In this document: positions 33,871 through 44,259 of the stretch, in pieces
Layout of the letters: each line of letters begins with the position of its first letter
Position numbering within the stretch: position 1 is the first letter of the stretch
DNA from: Ceratotherium simum simum
Lineage: Eukaryota > Chordata > Mammalia > Perissodactyla > Rhinocerotidae
Direction: 5' to 3'
DNA length: 64,000 nucleotides
NCBI RefSeq assembly: GCF_000283155.1
Contig: NW_004454178.1
Coordinates: 2,516,373-2,580,372, forward strand
Notes under the pieces: model-generated
Seen by the model: only the letters and a program-made list of their open reading frames with translations
Database searches by the model: none
Told to the model about the DNA's origin: nothing
Made by a program: the position numbers and the translations under genes

Positions 33871-34970
33871 GTCTGGTTTCCAAGATCCTGTCCTGCCTGC
33901 CTATCATTGTTCTTGCTTACTCACTCACTCTTCCTTATGAAAACTGTAGACCCCCAGGGAATATCCCTACTCTCATACCTCACCCTACTTGGAATACACG
34001 TCTCAGTTTTTTTCACTCTCTCTCTCTGGCCCAGTTCAAATTCTCTCTCTTCAAATAGACTTCCCAGACCAAATCAACGTTCAGGGATCATTTTCTTCTT
34101 ATAGGCCATATTGTCTTTACCACTGCTTTGACACTCGGCCAACGCTCTCTTTTTGTTATATACCATCTTATATGCGTGTCTTGTCCTTCGATTCAGGCAC
34201 TAAATTCTATAAGGTGATTGGGCTTTGAACTGAAGATCCTGGAACGTCCTCCTCCCCAAGTTCAGGAAAGTACTGTAGATAATAGGTACTGCATAAATGT
34301 TCCTTAATGAAAATAAATCATCAGGGATTTGTTAGTTTAGGGACTGGAGAATCAGTTTATAATTTTATGTTGTATAAGAGAATTTATTCTGATTTCAAAC
34401 TGGTTTATAAATTAACATTTGCAAATCAAATCATTCTTACATTAGTGTTTTTCCCATTCAATTTGTAAATGTATTCGTATAGAAGAAGCTTGACTGTATA
34501 GTTTTATCCATAACAAGATATCAGAACTTGGCACACTATATAGTTATTACAAGTTTACAGCTATTAGCAAAAATTATTTCATCTTTCTTGAAACTTTGTA
34601 TCTGCTGATAACTGTAGATTTAAAGAAAAAGAGTACCTTGCTTTTTTTTCCCCCCTTAATTAATGCTGCTTGGTGCCTTTTCATTCCCAGGTGCAAAAAA
34701 AAAGAAAGTTAATGAATGCTATTAATAAAAGAGAAACAATATTATATATTAATTTTGCCACTTTTTTGTCCTTAATAGCAGAGAAGGATTTCCCCTAAGG
34801 CATTCCTTTTAGTGACCTCATTGTAAATTGACTCTTTAATACATTTAAAATCTAAAAAGTCAGTGTAAATATCCTCAGTTTTAGAGCAACCTCAGCCCAG
34901 AGATAATATCAAACAGAATGGAAATGACAGTTGCAAATTAGCTAAGGCAGAGATTTTTCTATTAAAAATT
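33871..34970. other. 1.1 kb unassigned DNA
   Basis: The part near 34250-34320 ('ataataggtactgcataaat') could be an L2 3' end. Otherwise it is AT-rich, with no gene seen. Confidence 0.4.
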
Positions 34971-34980
34971 TGGAAATGAT

Positions 34981-35229
34981 GGGGCCGGCCCAGTGGCATA
35001 ATGATTAAGTTCGCATGCTTCGTTTCGGCAGCTTGGTGTTGGAGGGTTCTAATCCCGTGCTTGGACCTACGCACTGCTTATCAAGCCCTGCTGTGGCAGG
35101 CGTGGCACACATATAAAGTAGAGGAAGGTGGGCACAGATGTTAACCCAGGACCAATCTTCCTCAGCAAAAAGAGGATTGGCAACAGATGTTAGTTCAGGG
35201 CTAATCTTCCTCACACACACAAAAAAAAG
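34981..35229 (+). mobile_element. ERE SINE with target duplication
   Basis: The element begins GGGGCCGGCCCAGTGGCATA, ATGATTAAGTTCGC. It has the 'acatataaagtagaggaag' body of the shorter subtype and two GTTA modules, and ends in CACACACAC followed by A residues. TGGAAATGA is duplicated at 34971-34979 and 35230-35238. Confidence 0.95.
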
Positions 35230-35284
35230 TGGAAATGAGTCTAACCATCTTGAAGCCACCTTGCTTCTGATATGTAAGAGGTGA

Positions 35285-35520
35285 CATGTGTAGGTTAGGA
35301 GCTCAGGCTTTGATTTTAAATGGATTTGTGGTCAAATCCCATCTCTGCCATTTACCATCACCCTGTGTGACCCTGTGCAAGTTACACAATCTCTCCAAGC
35401 CTCAATTTTCCTCCTATTAAAGGTGTGGATGATGTTAATACCCAAGTCACAGATGAAGTTTAAATAAAGTAAAATAGGCAAAGTGCCTGCTACGTGGTAA
35501 TCACTCAATAAGCTTTACAT
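35285..35520 (+). repeat. MIR SINE, nearly complete
   Basis: 'ggtcaaatcccatctctgcc', 'gtgtgaccctgtgcaagtta', 'caatctctccaagcctcaat', 'ataggcaaagtgcctgctac' and 'ggtaatcactcaataagc' give the complete MIR order. Confidence 0.9.
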
Positions 35521-35671
35521 ACAAATATTTGCAAGAAAAAGTAACAGTTTTGTTTTATTCAGATTGATGAGTAGATTTAGTTCAGAGTGTCTTTATATAC
35601 AATATAACACCTTGATCAAAAAATGTATTACCCAAATAATCAATTTGTTTTTCTTTAAAATATATTTAAAG

Positions 35672-35859
35672 AAGGCCAGCCCTGGTGGCCTAGTGGTTAA
35701 GTTCAGTGCCCAAGTTTGATTCCTGGGCATGGACCTATACCACTCTGTGAGTGGCCATGCTGTGCCAGCAGCCCACATACTAAAAAATAGAGGAAGACTG
35801 GCATGGATGTTAGCTCAGGGCAAATCTTCCTCAGCAAAAAAACAAAAATTATATATATA
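35672..35859 (+). mobile_element. ERE SINE, internally shortened
   Basis: It begins GGCCAGCCCTGGTGGCCTAG then TGGTTAAGTTC, but the segment between A and B boxes is shortened, leaving CAAGTTTGATTCCTGGG. The body and one GTTAGCTCAGGG module follow, then an A- and TA-rich tail. An 11-bp duplication with one mismatch (TATATTTAAAG 35661-35671, TATATTTCAAG 35860-35870) flanks it. Confidence 0.9.
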
Positions 35860-35870
35860 TATATTTCAAG

Positions 35871-36889
35871 AAACCTTATTTTTCTATTTTAAAAAAAGAT
35901 GGAGTTTTATGTTATCCAGTTTTAAGGCTTACATGCTGTGTTAATATAACTGGCAGTAAAATTTATAAATAAAATCAAATTTAATTACTATCTCAATGTT
36001 TTACTTGCACAATGCCAAACTGTTTTGGATAACTTTTTTTTTAACTGAATTGACAAAATACATTGGCATTATGTAGACATACGCTCAAAATATCTCCTTC
36101 AGCATAGCAACCTGACATTTAAAAAAATCTTATTTTCTATTTCATTATAAAGGTCAGAATTCCTGGGAAAACAGGTATCTTTTTCTTTTTCTTTTTCAGA
36201 ATAAGTGGCATTGCAATGTTTTCATTAATCTAGAGCTTGGATGTCACCCATCGGTGAGGTAATTCAGAAGCTGAATAGGATAAAAGAAGGCTGGGCCTTT
36301 AAACAACTGGTAGAAAACCAGGGCAGCAAGAGAATATTATGCTATTCCTGTAAATTACACTGACAGTGGAGGGCTGTGGGGGTTGTGGAAAGGAGAGGGG
36401 CTACACAATAACCACTGGCCAGAGTAATTAGCTGGGGTAATGAAGAGAGAAGAAAAGTATGTTGGACACTGAAGCCTGTCCTGTCAGCATTATTGTTCTC
36501 TGAGGCTTTGGAAGAACAATGCTCTGCTGAGCCTTCAGTAATCGCTATACACGACTACTCATGAAGACAGTCATTAAGAGAGGCCAGTTCTTCTCTGGAA
36601 GAAATTGAGCCCTCATACCACACAGAGTGTTTTCCCTGGAAGAATGACAATTATTCTTTCTTTTTTTTTTGGTTCTAAAATATTAACAGAGCAGTATTTG
36701 CACTTCATGCAGTTCAAACTAGTGAGCTGTGAATAACTAAACCAGCCAATAATGCAATGATTCTCTCTCCCCGTCCGCCCACCTCCCATACTCAGAGAAA
36801 CAACTGGCCCCACCTGAGCTGGAGAGAAAGTATTCTGAGCACAGTATCCAAAGCATCCCACGTCCCCAGCCCCTAAGTTACTCTACGTC
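35871..36889. other. 1 kb unassigned DNA, conserved-looking at 36210-36620
   Basis: No repeat is recognised. The block 36210-36620 has balanced composition and inverted SOX-like cores ATTGTTC (36492-36498) and GAACAAT (36514-36520), plus TAATTAG near 36425. It may be a regulatory element. No gene is seen. Confidence 0.35.
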
Positions 36890-37080
36890 ACATAGCCCTA
36901 TTTTATTTTTGCCATGGCCATTTGCCATTATTGGAAATTATCTTTTTTATCCTTTCATGTGTTTATCACTTCATTCTATTTTAAGCTCAAGGAGGGTAGA
37001 GTCATTGTCCTCCTTGTTCACCATTGTATTGCCAGTACCTGAAAAAGTATCTGGCAGTAGGAAAGGCTGAATAACTATTT
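36890..37080 (+). repeat. L2 LINE 3' end
   Basis: 'ctcaaggagggtagagtcat' near 36987, 'ttgttcaccattgtattgcc' near 37014 and 'gtatctggcagtaggaaagg' near 37047 follow the L2 terminus. Confidence 0.8.
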
Positions 37081-37920
37081 CTTAAATTAAAATAATTCAA
37101 GATAACATTTGGTTTAGGAGAAGTCTAATATGAAGTCTCATACATTGCCTTAGGAGGTTAAGTTCTCCATTAAAAGCAACCACTTTTATCTAAAAATAAA
37201 AATCATCAGGGTAAGCAACACACGGAAGTGCTATAAAAAATAACAATGTTTTTTTGCTTTCTTTAGTAAACTGAATTTAAGGTATAAAACTTACTTGAAA
37301 GTTATTGCTAAAAAGAAGTTAGTTTATGTAAATGATTCCAAATCTCTACAAAAAAAGTCTGTCATCTTGCACATGATGAAATGTGAGCAAACTTTCTTAC
37401 GGAAGCAGATTACTAAGGAAATGAAACCACAGACATTGTAGAGCAAAAAGGTGAGAGCACCAATCCTGTCCTAATGAGGCTAATCAAATCCAACACTCTT
37501 CTCCTATTCCGTTCCGACTTATTTACTCTGCTCTTGGAATTAAGCAGTTGTGTCTATATGGCTAATCGTAACTTTGATTCTCCAATTTGCTCTTTAATCA
37601 GATTGCCTTAGAGGTAAATATTTATCTCCGCAAAGTAGTAGACTTTATGGTTGGAAAGAAACAAAAGCTAATCTTTTGCATTTTGCAGGTAGACTACATC
37701 TTGATCCAGGAAGAAAATAAGTTGAGCCTCAAGAATGAACTAGGTATTTTGTCAATTTGAGAGAACTTTAGCTGCAAACAGAATTGATAATGATTTCTGA
37801 ATACGATTCTTTTCATCACAGCTGACTGCTTATTGTTTCATTAATTCTATAATAGGAATAAATGGATAATGAAAATGTTTTCTAACTGCAACTGCTCATT
37901 GTAACCACGATAAAACAGTA
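37081..37920. other. 0.8 kb unassigned AT-rich DNA
   Basis: I see no gene, RNA gene or recognisable repeat here. Confidence 0.45.
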
Positions 37921-37924
37921 TAAT

Positions 37925-38150
37925 GTGCTGAGAATGAGCTGAATGCTGAGAGCCAGAATGTCTGGGTTTGAATCCCAGCTCTGTTACTTAATAGTTACAG
38001 GACCCTGGGCAAGTAATTTAAACTCTTTGTGACTCAGCTTCTTCAACTGCAAATTTGGGATGATAATAATAATACAACCTCAAATCACTGATTAAACATG
38101 TAAAATACCTTGAACAATACTAAATGTTAGCTATTATTGATGTTATTATA
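37925..38150 (+). repeat. MIR SINE
   Basis: 'gtctgggtttgaatcccagc' (37961) retains the tRNA-like B-box region. 'accctgggcaagtaatttaa' and 'tgatgataataataataca'-like text follow. This is a good MIR copy. Confidence 0.9.
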
Positions 38151-38234
38151 CAAAATCCTCATTACTTGTAAAATTGAAGAGAAATGTGAATATGAGTAAT
38201 TATTGGTTTATATTTCAATATTGATTCATAGTGT

Positions 38235-38530
38235 CAGGAACTGTGCTGATCACCAGAGGAACACTGGAGAACAGAACAGAAGCAGTCCCACGGCTCACGG
38301 AACATACTGGCTAGGTAATGATAATTTCAAAATACATGTACACGCATAAACTATGACAAATAGCATATGAAAGAAAGCTACACAGTACTAATTTATTCAT
38401 CCATTCACTGACTTATTCAGCAAATATATTTTAAGGACTGTCTATTTGTCATATCCAGAAGATACAAATCATGATCAAGATATATAAGGTCTTGACTTGA
38501 AAGAGTTGTGAATGGAAAAACTGGGTAATG
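38235..38530 (-). repeat. Two antisense L2 3' ends side by side
   Basis: 38235-38350 ('gtcaggaactgtgctgatca', 'agcagtcccacggctcacgg') and 38390-38530 ('tcattcactgacttattcag', 'caaatatattttaagg') both read as the reversed L2 terminal region. They are either two insertions or a partial duplication. Confidence 0.7.
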
Positions 38531-39074
38531 AGTGTTACATAGAGTTCTGGTATACCCTCTTCTCATATCTTGAAGAAATCAAATTTGATCTGGTCTTTCA
38601 TATTATTTCTATTTTAAAACCTGGAAAACCATCATTATGTTTTTTTCCTTATAAATATTTTCTTTAATTACAGAACTCTGGAGAGCTTCTAGGCTAATAG
38701 TTTTTAAATCCTTAGAAATTGTCAGCTCTTGGTGAAAAATCTTGAAGTCGCTCAATCACTTAAGACAGTGCCAGACCCAGGGCAGGCAGTCAAAATTTAG
38801 TCAGAGAAATAGTAGCTAGTATAATGAAAATTATTGATATTACTATTTGTATCATTAGAAAAGTCAATCTTGGATCACAAAAGGATAGATGATTGTTGCG
38901 ATTTTTTTTTCCCCTAAATATTGTAGTTCCTAGAAATCTCCACTGGAGAAATTTCACACTAATTATGTTATTTTCAAATATCATACATTTCACTAAAAAA
39001 GAAGTTGTCATTCACCTATAATATCATTCTAAATAAAAATAACTTTGACTACGTCAGTGGCACTTGATATTCTT

Positions 39075-39376
39075 TTTTTTTTTTTTTTGTGAGGAAGATC
39101 AGCCCTGAGCTAACATCCATGCCAATCCTCCTCTTTTTGCTGAGGAAGAGTGGCTCTGAGCTAACATCTATTGCCAATCCTCCTCCTTTTTTTTGTCCCC
39201 TAAAGCCCAGTAGATAGTTGTATGTCATAGTTGCACATCGTTCTAGTTGCTGTATGTGGGATGCCGCCTCAGCATGGCCGGAGAAGAGGTGCGTCGGGGA
39301 GCGCCCGGGATCCCAACCCGGGGCCGCCAGTAGTGGAGCACGCGCACTTAACTGCTAAGCCACGGGGCCCGCCCAA
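39075..39376 (-). mobile_element. ERE SINE, long subtype, minus strand, recent
   Basis: The minus strand starts GGGCGGGCCCCGTGGCTTAG then CAGTTAAGTGCGCG, and has GGCGGCCCCGGGTTGGGATCC as B-box area. The 'agcaactagaacgatgtgca' block, two GTTAGCTCAG modules and a long A tail follow. A perfect 15-bp duplication GCACTTGATATTCTT lies at 39060-39074 and 39377-39391, which points to a fairly recent insertion. Confidence 0.96.
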
Positions 39377-39439
39377 GCACTTGATATTCTTAATGTCACT
39401 TAAAGGTTTTTTTTTTTTTTTGCATTTTAGTTGGTCAAG

Positions 39440-40665
39440 TTTTCTATCCCCTAGAGAACTGCTTCCTCTTACTTGAATTGTCAATGTCATGTAATATGAT
39501 TGACTACGCTTTCCTTGAACACTTTCTTCTGCTTTGCTGGCTTTCCTTGGGCTTCTGTCAGTTTCCTTTGTAGACTTTAGCACTTGTTCCTGATTTCTTA
39601 ACACTAGAGTCGCTGTAGGTCATTGCTGGCCCACTTCATCCTCCATCTCTAAGTGAGCTCATCTAGTCCCAGATTATTATACCATCTCTAGGGTGATGCA
39701 TCATAGATCTACATTTCTGGGGCTTAGAATAGAACTGTGAGAGAGAGATAGAGGTCTAACTGCCAGCTTGACATCTCTGAGTGCATGTTTCACAACTATC
39801 TCAAATTTAACACATTTGAAAATTGATCTTTCAAGCTCCCCAAATCCCCAAATCCACTCAGCTTCTAGTTTTTTTCCCATTTCTATAAATGACAAATCTA
39901 TCCAACCATGCCAGAAATAGGATACATTCTCTGTCGTGTCAGAAACAGGGCATTTATCCTTGATTCCTTCTTTTCCATTATCCCTCACATCCAATTTTGT
40001 CAATTTTAACTCAATAGTATATTTCTATATCCCGAATCCCTTTACTCCTATCCAGTTCCCCTTGCCACCAATTCGGTCTAAGCTTCCCTTACCTCTTTTG
40101 TGGAATTCTTACTCCTTATAATCCATTCTCCATAGAGTTACCAAAGTAACCATTTTTTTAAAGTGACTTTAATTATGTTAACTCCATACTTAAAATCCTT
40201 CCCACAGGATTTAAGTTTGGTCCTTCAGTTCATGAAATTATCTGGCCCCTTCTTCTTTGCCTCCTGCCCACTATTTAATTGCTCACTAAGTTCCACTTAC
40301 ACTGGGTTTCCATCTCTTCCTCAAATGTGCCCATTCCTGGAATTGATATTCTCCCACATTTTAGCTAACTGCTACTTATCCTTCAGGCCATCCATCAGAG
40401 AAAGCATTCTGAACTATATACATAAGGTTTTCCTGTTAGATCTCTCATGAAACTCATTATTTCTTCCTTCATATCATTTAACATAAATAACAGTTATATA
40501 TTTATCCATTTGTTCCTGAATAGTCTATCTCCCCCACTAGACTATGAGTTCTGTGCAGGCAGGGGTGGTTATTTGCTTCTCGTTGAATCCAAGCACCTAT
40601 TAAGGCGTTTCACCTGCAGTAGAAACTCCATAAATGAATGCTTGACAAATGAATGATTGACTTAA
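39440..40665 (+). repeat. L2 LINE, long 3' portion, sense
   Basis: A 1.2-kb stretch follows L2 from the end of the ORF2 region ('cttctgctttgctggctttc', 39526) through 'gacatctctgagtgcatg', 'tccttcaggccatccatcag' (40379) and 'cccactagactatgagttct' (40532), to a terminus 'agaaactccataaatgaatg'. It is broken by indels and is non-coding. The short frames here are remnants or chance. Confidence 0.85.
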
Positions 40666-40669
40666 AAGT

Positions 40670-41399
40670 AAATTGGTAATTAGTTTATCTAACTAACAAG
40701 TTGTAAATCACGGGAAGCCCAGAGAAAGACCTTCCAGAGGTATGAAGGCATAAAGCAGTGGGGCCATGTTGGAAGATTACCACCAACTCAAGGAAGTGAA
40801 TCAGTCCTGGTGCCTATGGCTTGTGAGATGAGGGTGTATGGGAAAACAGAAAGGGGAGAGGAAAGTGTGCTGAAGGCAACCTGCATTTTCTTTCTCTTAC
40901 CCCCATCCCCTTCCAGTTTACCCCTAATTGACAACACGGCTCTACAAAACACAGGAGAAGAAAGAAACATTTTTGATGTTAGCTATCTGGTCTCCAGAAA
41001 CCTACTACATAATCACATATGAGAACATATTATTTTTTGCTGCAGTTGTCTGTAGATTTAAGAATAAGAAACCGTACAGTATTTCAGGAATTGTTCACTT
41101 AACGTGTGCTGTTGGAAAGACAAGACTCCTCATTGTTTAATCCATATTGACCACAGACCCTGCTGTGATTCTAATGTGATGCCATTTATTTCAGGATCTC
41201 CTGTAGAATTTGTGAAGTATCTTAAATCATCAGGTAATAATGTTTATACTTCTGGGACATATAGTATTCACATGAAAGGTAAGATTTATCAATGACTGAT
41301 TCTGCAGAAGTGATCATAACAGTTGAGTGACTATTTTTTTGTGGAGGATTTTTTTCTTTCAAATCTTTTAGAATAAAACCAAATTTTTGAAATAGACCA
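40670..41399. other. 0.7 kb unassigned DNA, contains candidate exon
   Basis: No repeat is recognised. It contains the splice-flanked open segment at 41195-41278. Confidence 0.4.
41195..41278 (+). other. Candidate internal exon (84 nt, phase 1-1)
   Basis: An acceptor TTTATTTCAG ends at 41194 and a strong donor AAAG|GTAAGA follows 41278. The 84 nt are open when entered in phase 1, reading SPVEFVKYLKSSGNNVYTSG and then TYSIHMK, and they leave in phase 1. The frame is compatible with the candidate last exon at 43379. No family is recognised and no conservation data are available. An 84-nt open frame between splice-like sites can arise by chance. Confidence 0.25.
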
Positions 41400-41520
41400 A
41401 GTCTTGATTTAATTTGATTCTTTCATTTTATAGATGAAGAAATGAGGTCTAGAGATATGCAGAGGCAGAATCAGGTTGGGAATCAATATCTCCCGCCTGA
41501 AGTTGAGGATTATTCAATTG
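41400..41520 (-). repeat. MIR SINE, antisense fragment
   Basis: 'ttatagatgaagaaatgagg' and 'cagaggcagaatcaggttgg' are the reversed MIR core. Confidence 0.65.
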
Positions 41521-41669
41521 TATATAGAATGCCAAAAAGGACATCACCATAATTCATTTTAATAAAACCAATATTCCTTGAAAATGCTCATAAGTGGTCA
41601 ACACACTTAATAAATATGTATGGTATCAATTTATTATGTTTTAGAACCCCACTCTAATTATTATAATAC

Positions 41670-41800
41670 ATATCATCAAATATTTATGGAACACCTACTA
41701 TGCTTAAGAAATTGTGCTAGGTTTGGTAATTATGTCATATTATAAATAATAAATTATATAGGTCCTAGGAATGGTGATTATACTGTAAATTAAAAATAGA
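41670..41800 (-). repeat. L2 LINE 3' end, antisense
   Basis: 'caaatatttatggaacacct' followed by 'actatgcttaagaaattgtg' and 'taggtcctaggaatgg' reads as the reversed L2 terminus. Confidence 0.65.
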
Positions 41801-42399
41801 ATTAGAGTCTTTAGAAAGTAAAGTGGGGTTTCAAATTACTTAGAGTTTTTAAAACAAACCATGAATAAGATCAATGAAAACATTTAATAAGTTAATTGGT
41901 TGCAAAAATATTTTTTGTTTTGTTTTCATTCCCCTCTGCATTGTTTCCAACTCTTTTAGTGATGCTTCATTTGGGTCATGTACACAGTAGGAACTTGATG
42001 AATATTTAATGATAATGATAATATTAAAGCCTGAGGCAGGGAGAATTGTAGACAATTTGTACCAATACATTGTTATTGTCGGTACTTAGGATCCTCCAAC
42101 ATGTATTCCAACAAAAACATGAAGAAAGCCGTCATTCGGTGGCTAATTCAGAACATAATAAATCACAGCAAAGACATGTAAATTCATCATAAGAGAAAAA
42201 AAAAGACTTAAGTAAGACTTGTTTGTAACTGAATAGGATACATTATAATAGCTAAAGAGAGAGAGCACCATTCACAGGGTTGGACTGCTCCAGGAGCCTA
42301 GAATAAAGTAGAATTCCAATGAAAATATTGACACTGTCTATCTAAGTACTTTTGAGGGAAGAGGAAGTCTTAGCTAATAAATTAATTTATTTTGACTCT

Positions 42400-42585
42400 A
42401 TTGAGAACACTCAGGCTTCACATTTGTATAGAGCAAAGTTCAAATCCTGGCTCTACCACTTCCAGTAAAACCTGGGACAAAGGACTGCATTTATGAGTTT
42501 CATTTTTCTTGTCTGTAAAATTCAGCTCATAATGGCTATAGTAATAAAATTTATTGTGAGGATTAAATGAGATAACATAATAATA
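42400..42585 (+). repeat. MIR SINE, sense
   Basis: 'caaagttcaaatcctggctc', 'taccacttccagtaaaacct', 'gggacaaaggactgcattta' and 'attgtgaggattaaatgaga' give the MIR order. Confidence 0.85.
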
Positions 42586-42589
42586 ATCT

Positions 42590-42830
42590 ACCTACCACTG
42601 AGGATTTATTATGTGCCTGACACTATTCTAAGCAGTTTACTTGTATACTCTCATTTAATTCCTGTAAAAACCCTATGAGGTGGATTCTACTAAAGTACGT
42701 AAAATAAAATGGTATTCAATAACTTTGTACCCTTCTTATCTAAGAAGTAGCAAAAAAACACACTCAAAACCAGATTATTAGACCTCAGAGCCCACTCTCT
42801 TAATCTCTATTCATACTGCCTACCTGTATC
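42590..42830 (-). repeat. MIR SINE, antisense, adjoining the sense copy
   Basis: 'actattctaagcagtttact', 'ctctcatttaattcctgtaa', 'aaccctatgaggtgg' and 'gacctcagagcccactctct' give reversed MIR. It abuts the sense MIR at its left, so the two are arranged tail to tail. Confidence 0.8.
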
Positions 42831-43378
42831 TTGAGTTATAGTAACTGACACATGGGTAACAGTCAATAACTAGTAACTATTAATAATATTAATGATGTTA
42901 GAAATAAAAAACAAGCTGGTCTAATCAGATCACTACTTATTCAACACATCCACCTGGTTTCTTTGGTTCTGATCCTTGTTCACTAAAGATGATTTAGTGA
43001 CTAAGATTTAACTTTCCAAATAATCTATTTCCAACAAGAGAGTTGCTAATCATGCAGACACTGGCACTCCAGGCTCTTGATATTAGGTTTTGTAAATTAA
43101 TAATTGACATTCAGGCTTTATGTATCATTAATGGCTTTAGTTAATTTAAGTCTGCCCAAGAGGTGGAGTCATGGGCTAGATTCTGAGTAATGAGTGCCAA
43201 ACCATGAAGTCATCTGGGAGTTTATCAACCGGCTTTCCCTTGTGGTCACTTTGAACACTTTTCTTCTTCAAATTTCTTCAGTAATCTGAATTTCTGCCTC
43301 AATTATTTATAATATATTTTCATATTTTTATACTTCCAACCTCTTTAAAGCAAATGCTTAATTTATTTTCTCTTTTAG
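42831..43378. other. 0.55 kb unassigned DNA
   Basis: I see no gene or recognisable repeat here. The right end is a T-rich tract that could serve as the polypyrimidine tract for the candidate exon at 43379. Confidence 0.4.
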
Positions 43379-43551
43379 ATAGAAAGATAATTGAGGGGAA
43401 AAATGCCCAATTTAATATATTGAACAGACACAATAATAAAATATATTCTTTCTACAACCCCATTCCTTTGCTTAACCTTGAAATGTTGCCATCAACATTT
43501 GGTCCGGCTAAATTTACTATGCATGTATTGGGAGAAAAATCTCATTATTAA
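43379..43551 (+). other. Candidate last coding exon (57 codons plus stop)
   Basis: A strong acceptor TTTATTTTCTCTTTTAG ends at 43378. Entered in phase 1, the segment is open for 57 complete codons (RKIIEGKNAQFNILNRHNNK at the start, FTMHVLGEKSHY at the end), with TAA at 43549-43551. ATTAAA overlaps the stop region. The phase matches the candidate exon 41195-41278. There is no recognisable domain or homologue, so it may be chance. Confidence 0.25.
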
Positions 43552-43878
43552 AAATCTCTTAAGAAATAATTTTCCTATGGCATAAAATGAAAAAAAAAGA
43601 TTATTTAGGATTCTGAGCAACTAAAACAAAATGAATAAGCAAATCAAAAAAATAATATTGCATAGCAGCTTATGGTTATATTATCTTATTCAATTTAAAC
43701 TATGTAATCATGGATAGTCAGTATTTTAAAGGTACATATATTTTATACTTCTGACCATTACAATTAATTTGAAGACATAATCACTTTTTGGAGAAGCTCT
43801 ACTTTTCAAAAGCATAAGATTGGTAACTGGCTTAAGAAATCAGAAGTATTTCAGGCTATATAAAGTGTTTCTCTAATC
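43552..43878. other. AT-rich interval, nothing recognised
   Basis: Short A-rich and AT-rich text. I see no gene and no repeat that I can name. Confidence 0.45.
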
Positions 43879-44255
43879 CAATGGTTTTCAAAATGTGATC
43901 TCCAGATGGCATCAGTATTTTCTGGGAATTGGCTAGAAATGCAAACTCTCAGGCCTCATTCTGACCTGTGATGTGCTGGTAAACTGGCTTTCTGAAAATA
44001 AAGGCCCAATTTACAGCATTTGCTGATTTTTATAATGTAAACATTTCCAACATGGCCAATATCAAGCTACCAACCTTACTTTCTCCAACACGGTGTGGGG
44101 AAGGGACTCATAATCAGAGCTCATTAAGAGCTCGCTTCAACATACAAGTACCCCAGACTTACTGAATCAGAAACACTGGAGATGGGGTCCATAAATTTGT
44201 TCTTTAACAAGCCCTCCAGCTGATTCTGATGCATGCTCAACTTCGAGAACCACTG
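43879..44255 (-). mobile_element. MER5A MITE carrying a ~180-bp insert
   Basis: Both ends are MER5A: CAATGGTTTTCAAAATGTG on the left and CTTCGAGAACCACTG on the right. The reverse-complement body 'gctagaaatgcaaactctca' and 'cttactgaatcagaaacact', then 'aacaagccctccagctgatt', matches the family. The span is twice the usual ~189 bp because 43970-44150 ('gcatttgctgatttttataa', 'caacatggccaatatcaagc') is foreign to MER5A and looks like another old transposon that I cannot name. Confidence 0.8.
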
Positions 44256-44259
44256 CCCT

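Noticed and set aside
33527..33940. 137-codon open frame with a hydrophobic middle
   Set aside because: It starts in an old interspersed repeat, shows no domain and has no splice or promoter support. The low-complexity hydrophobic patch is probably chance.
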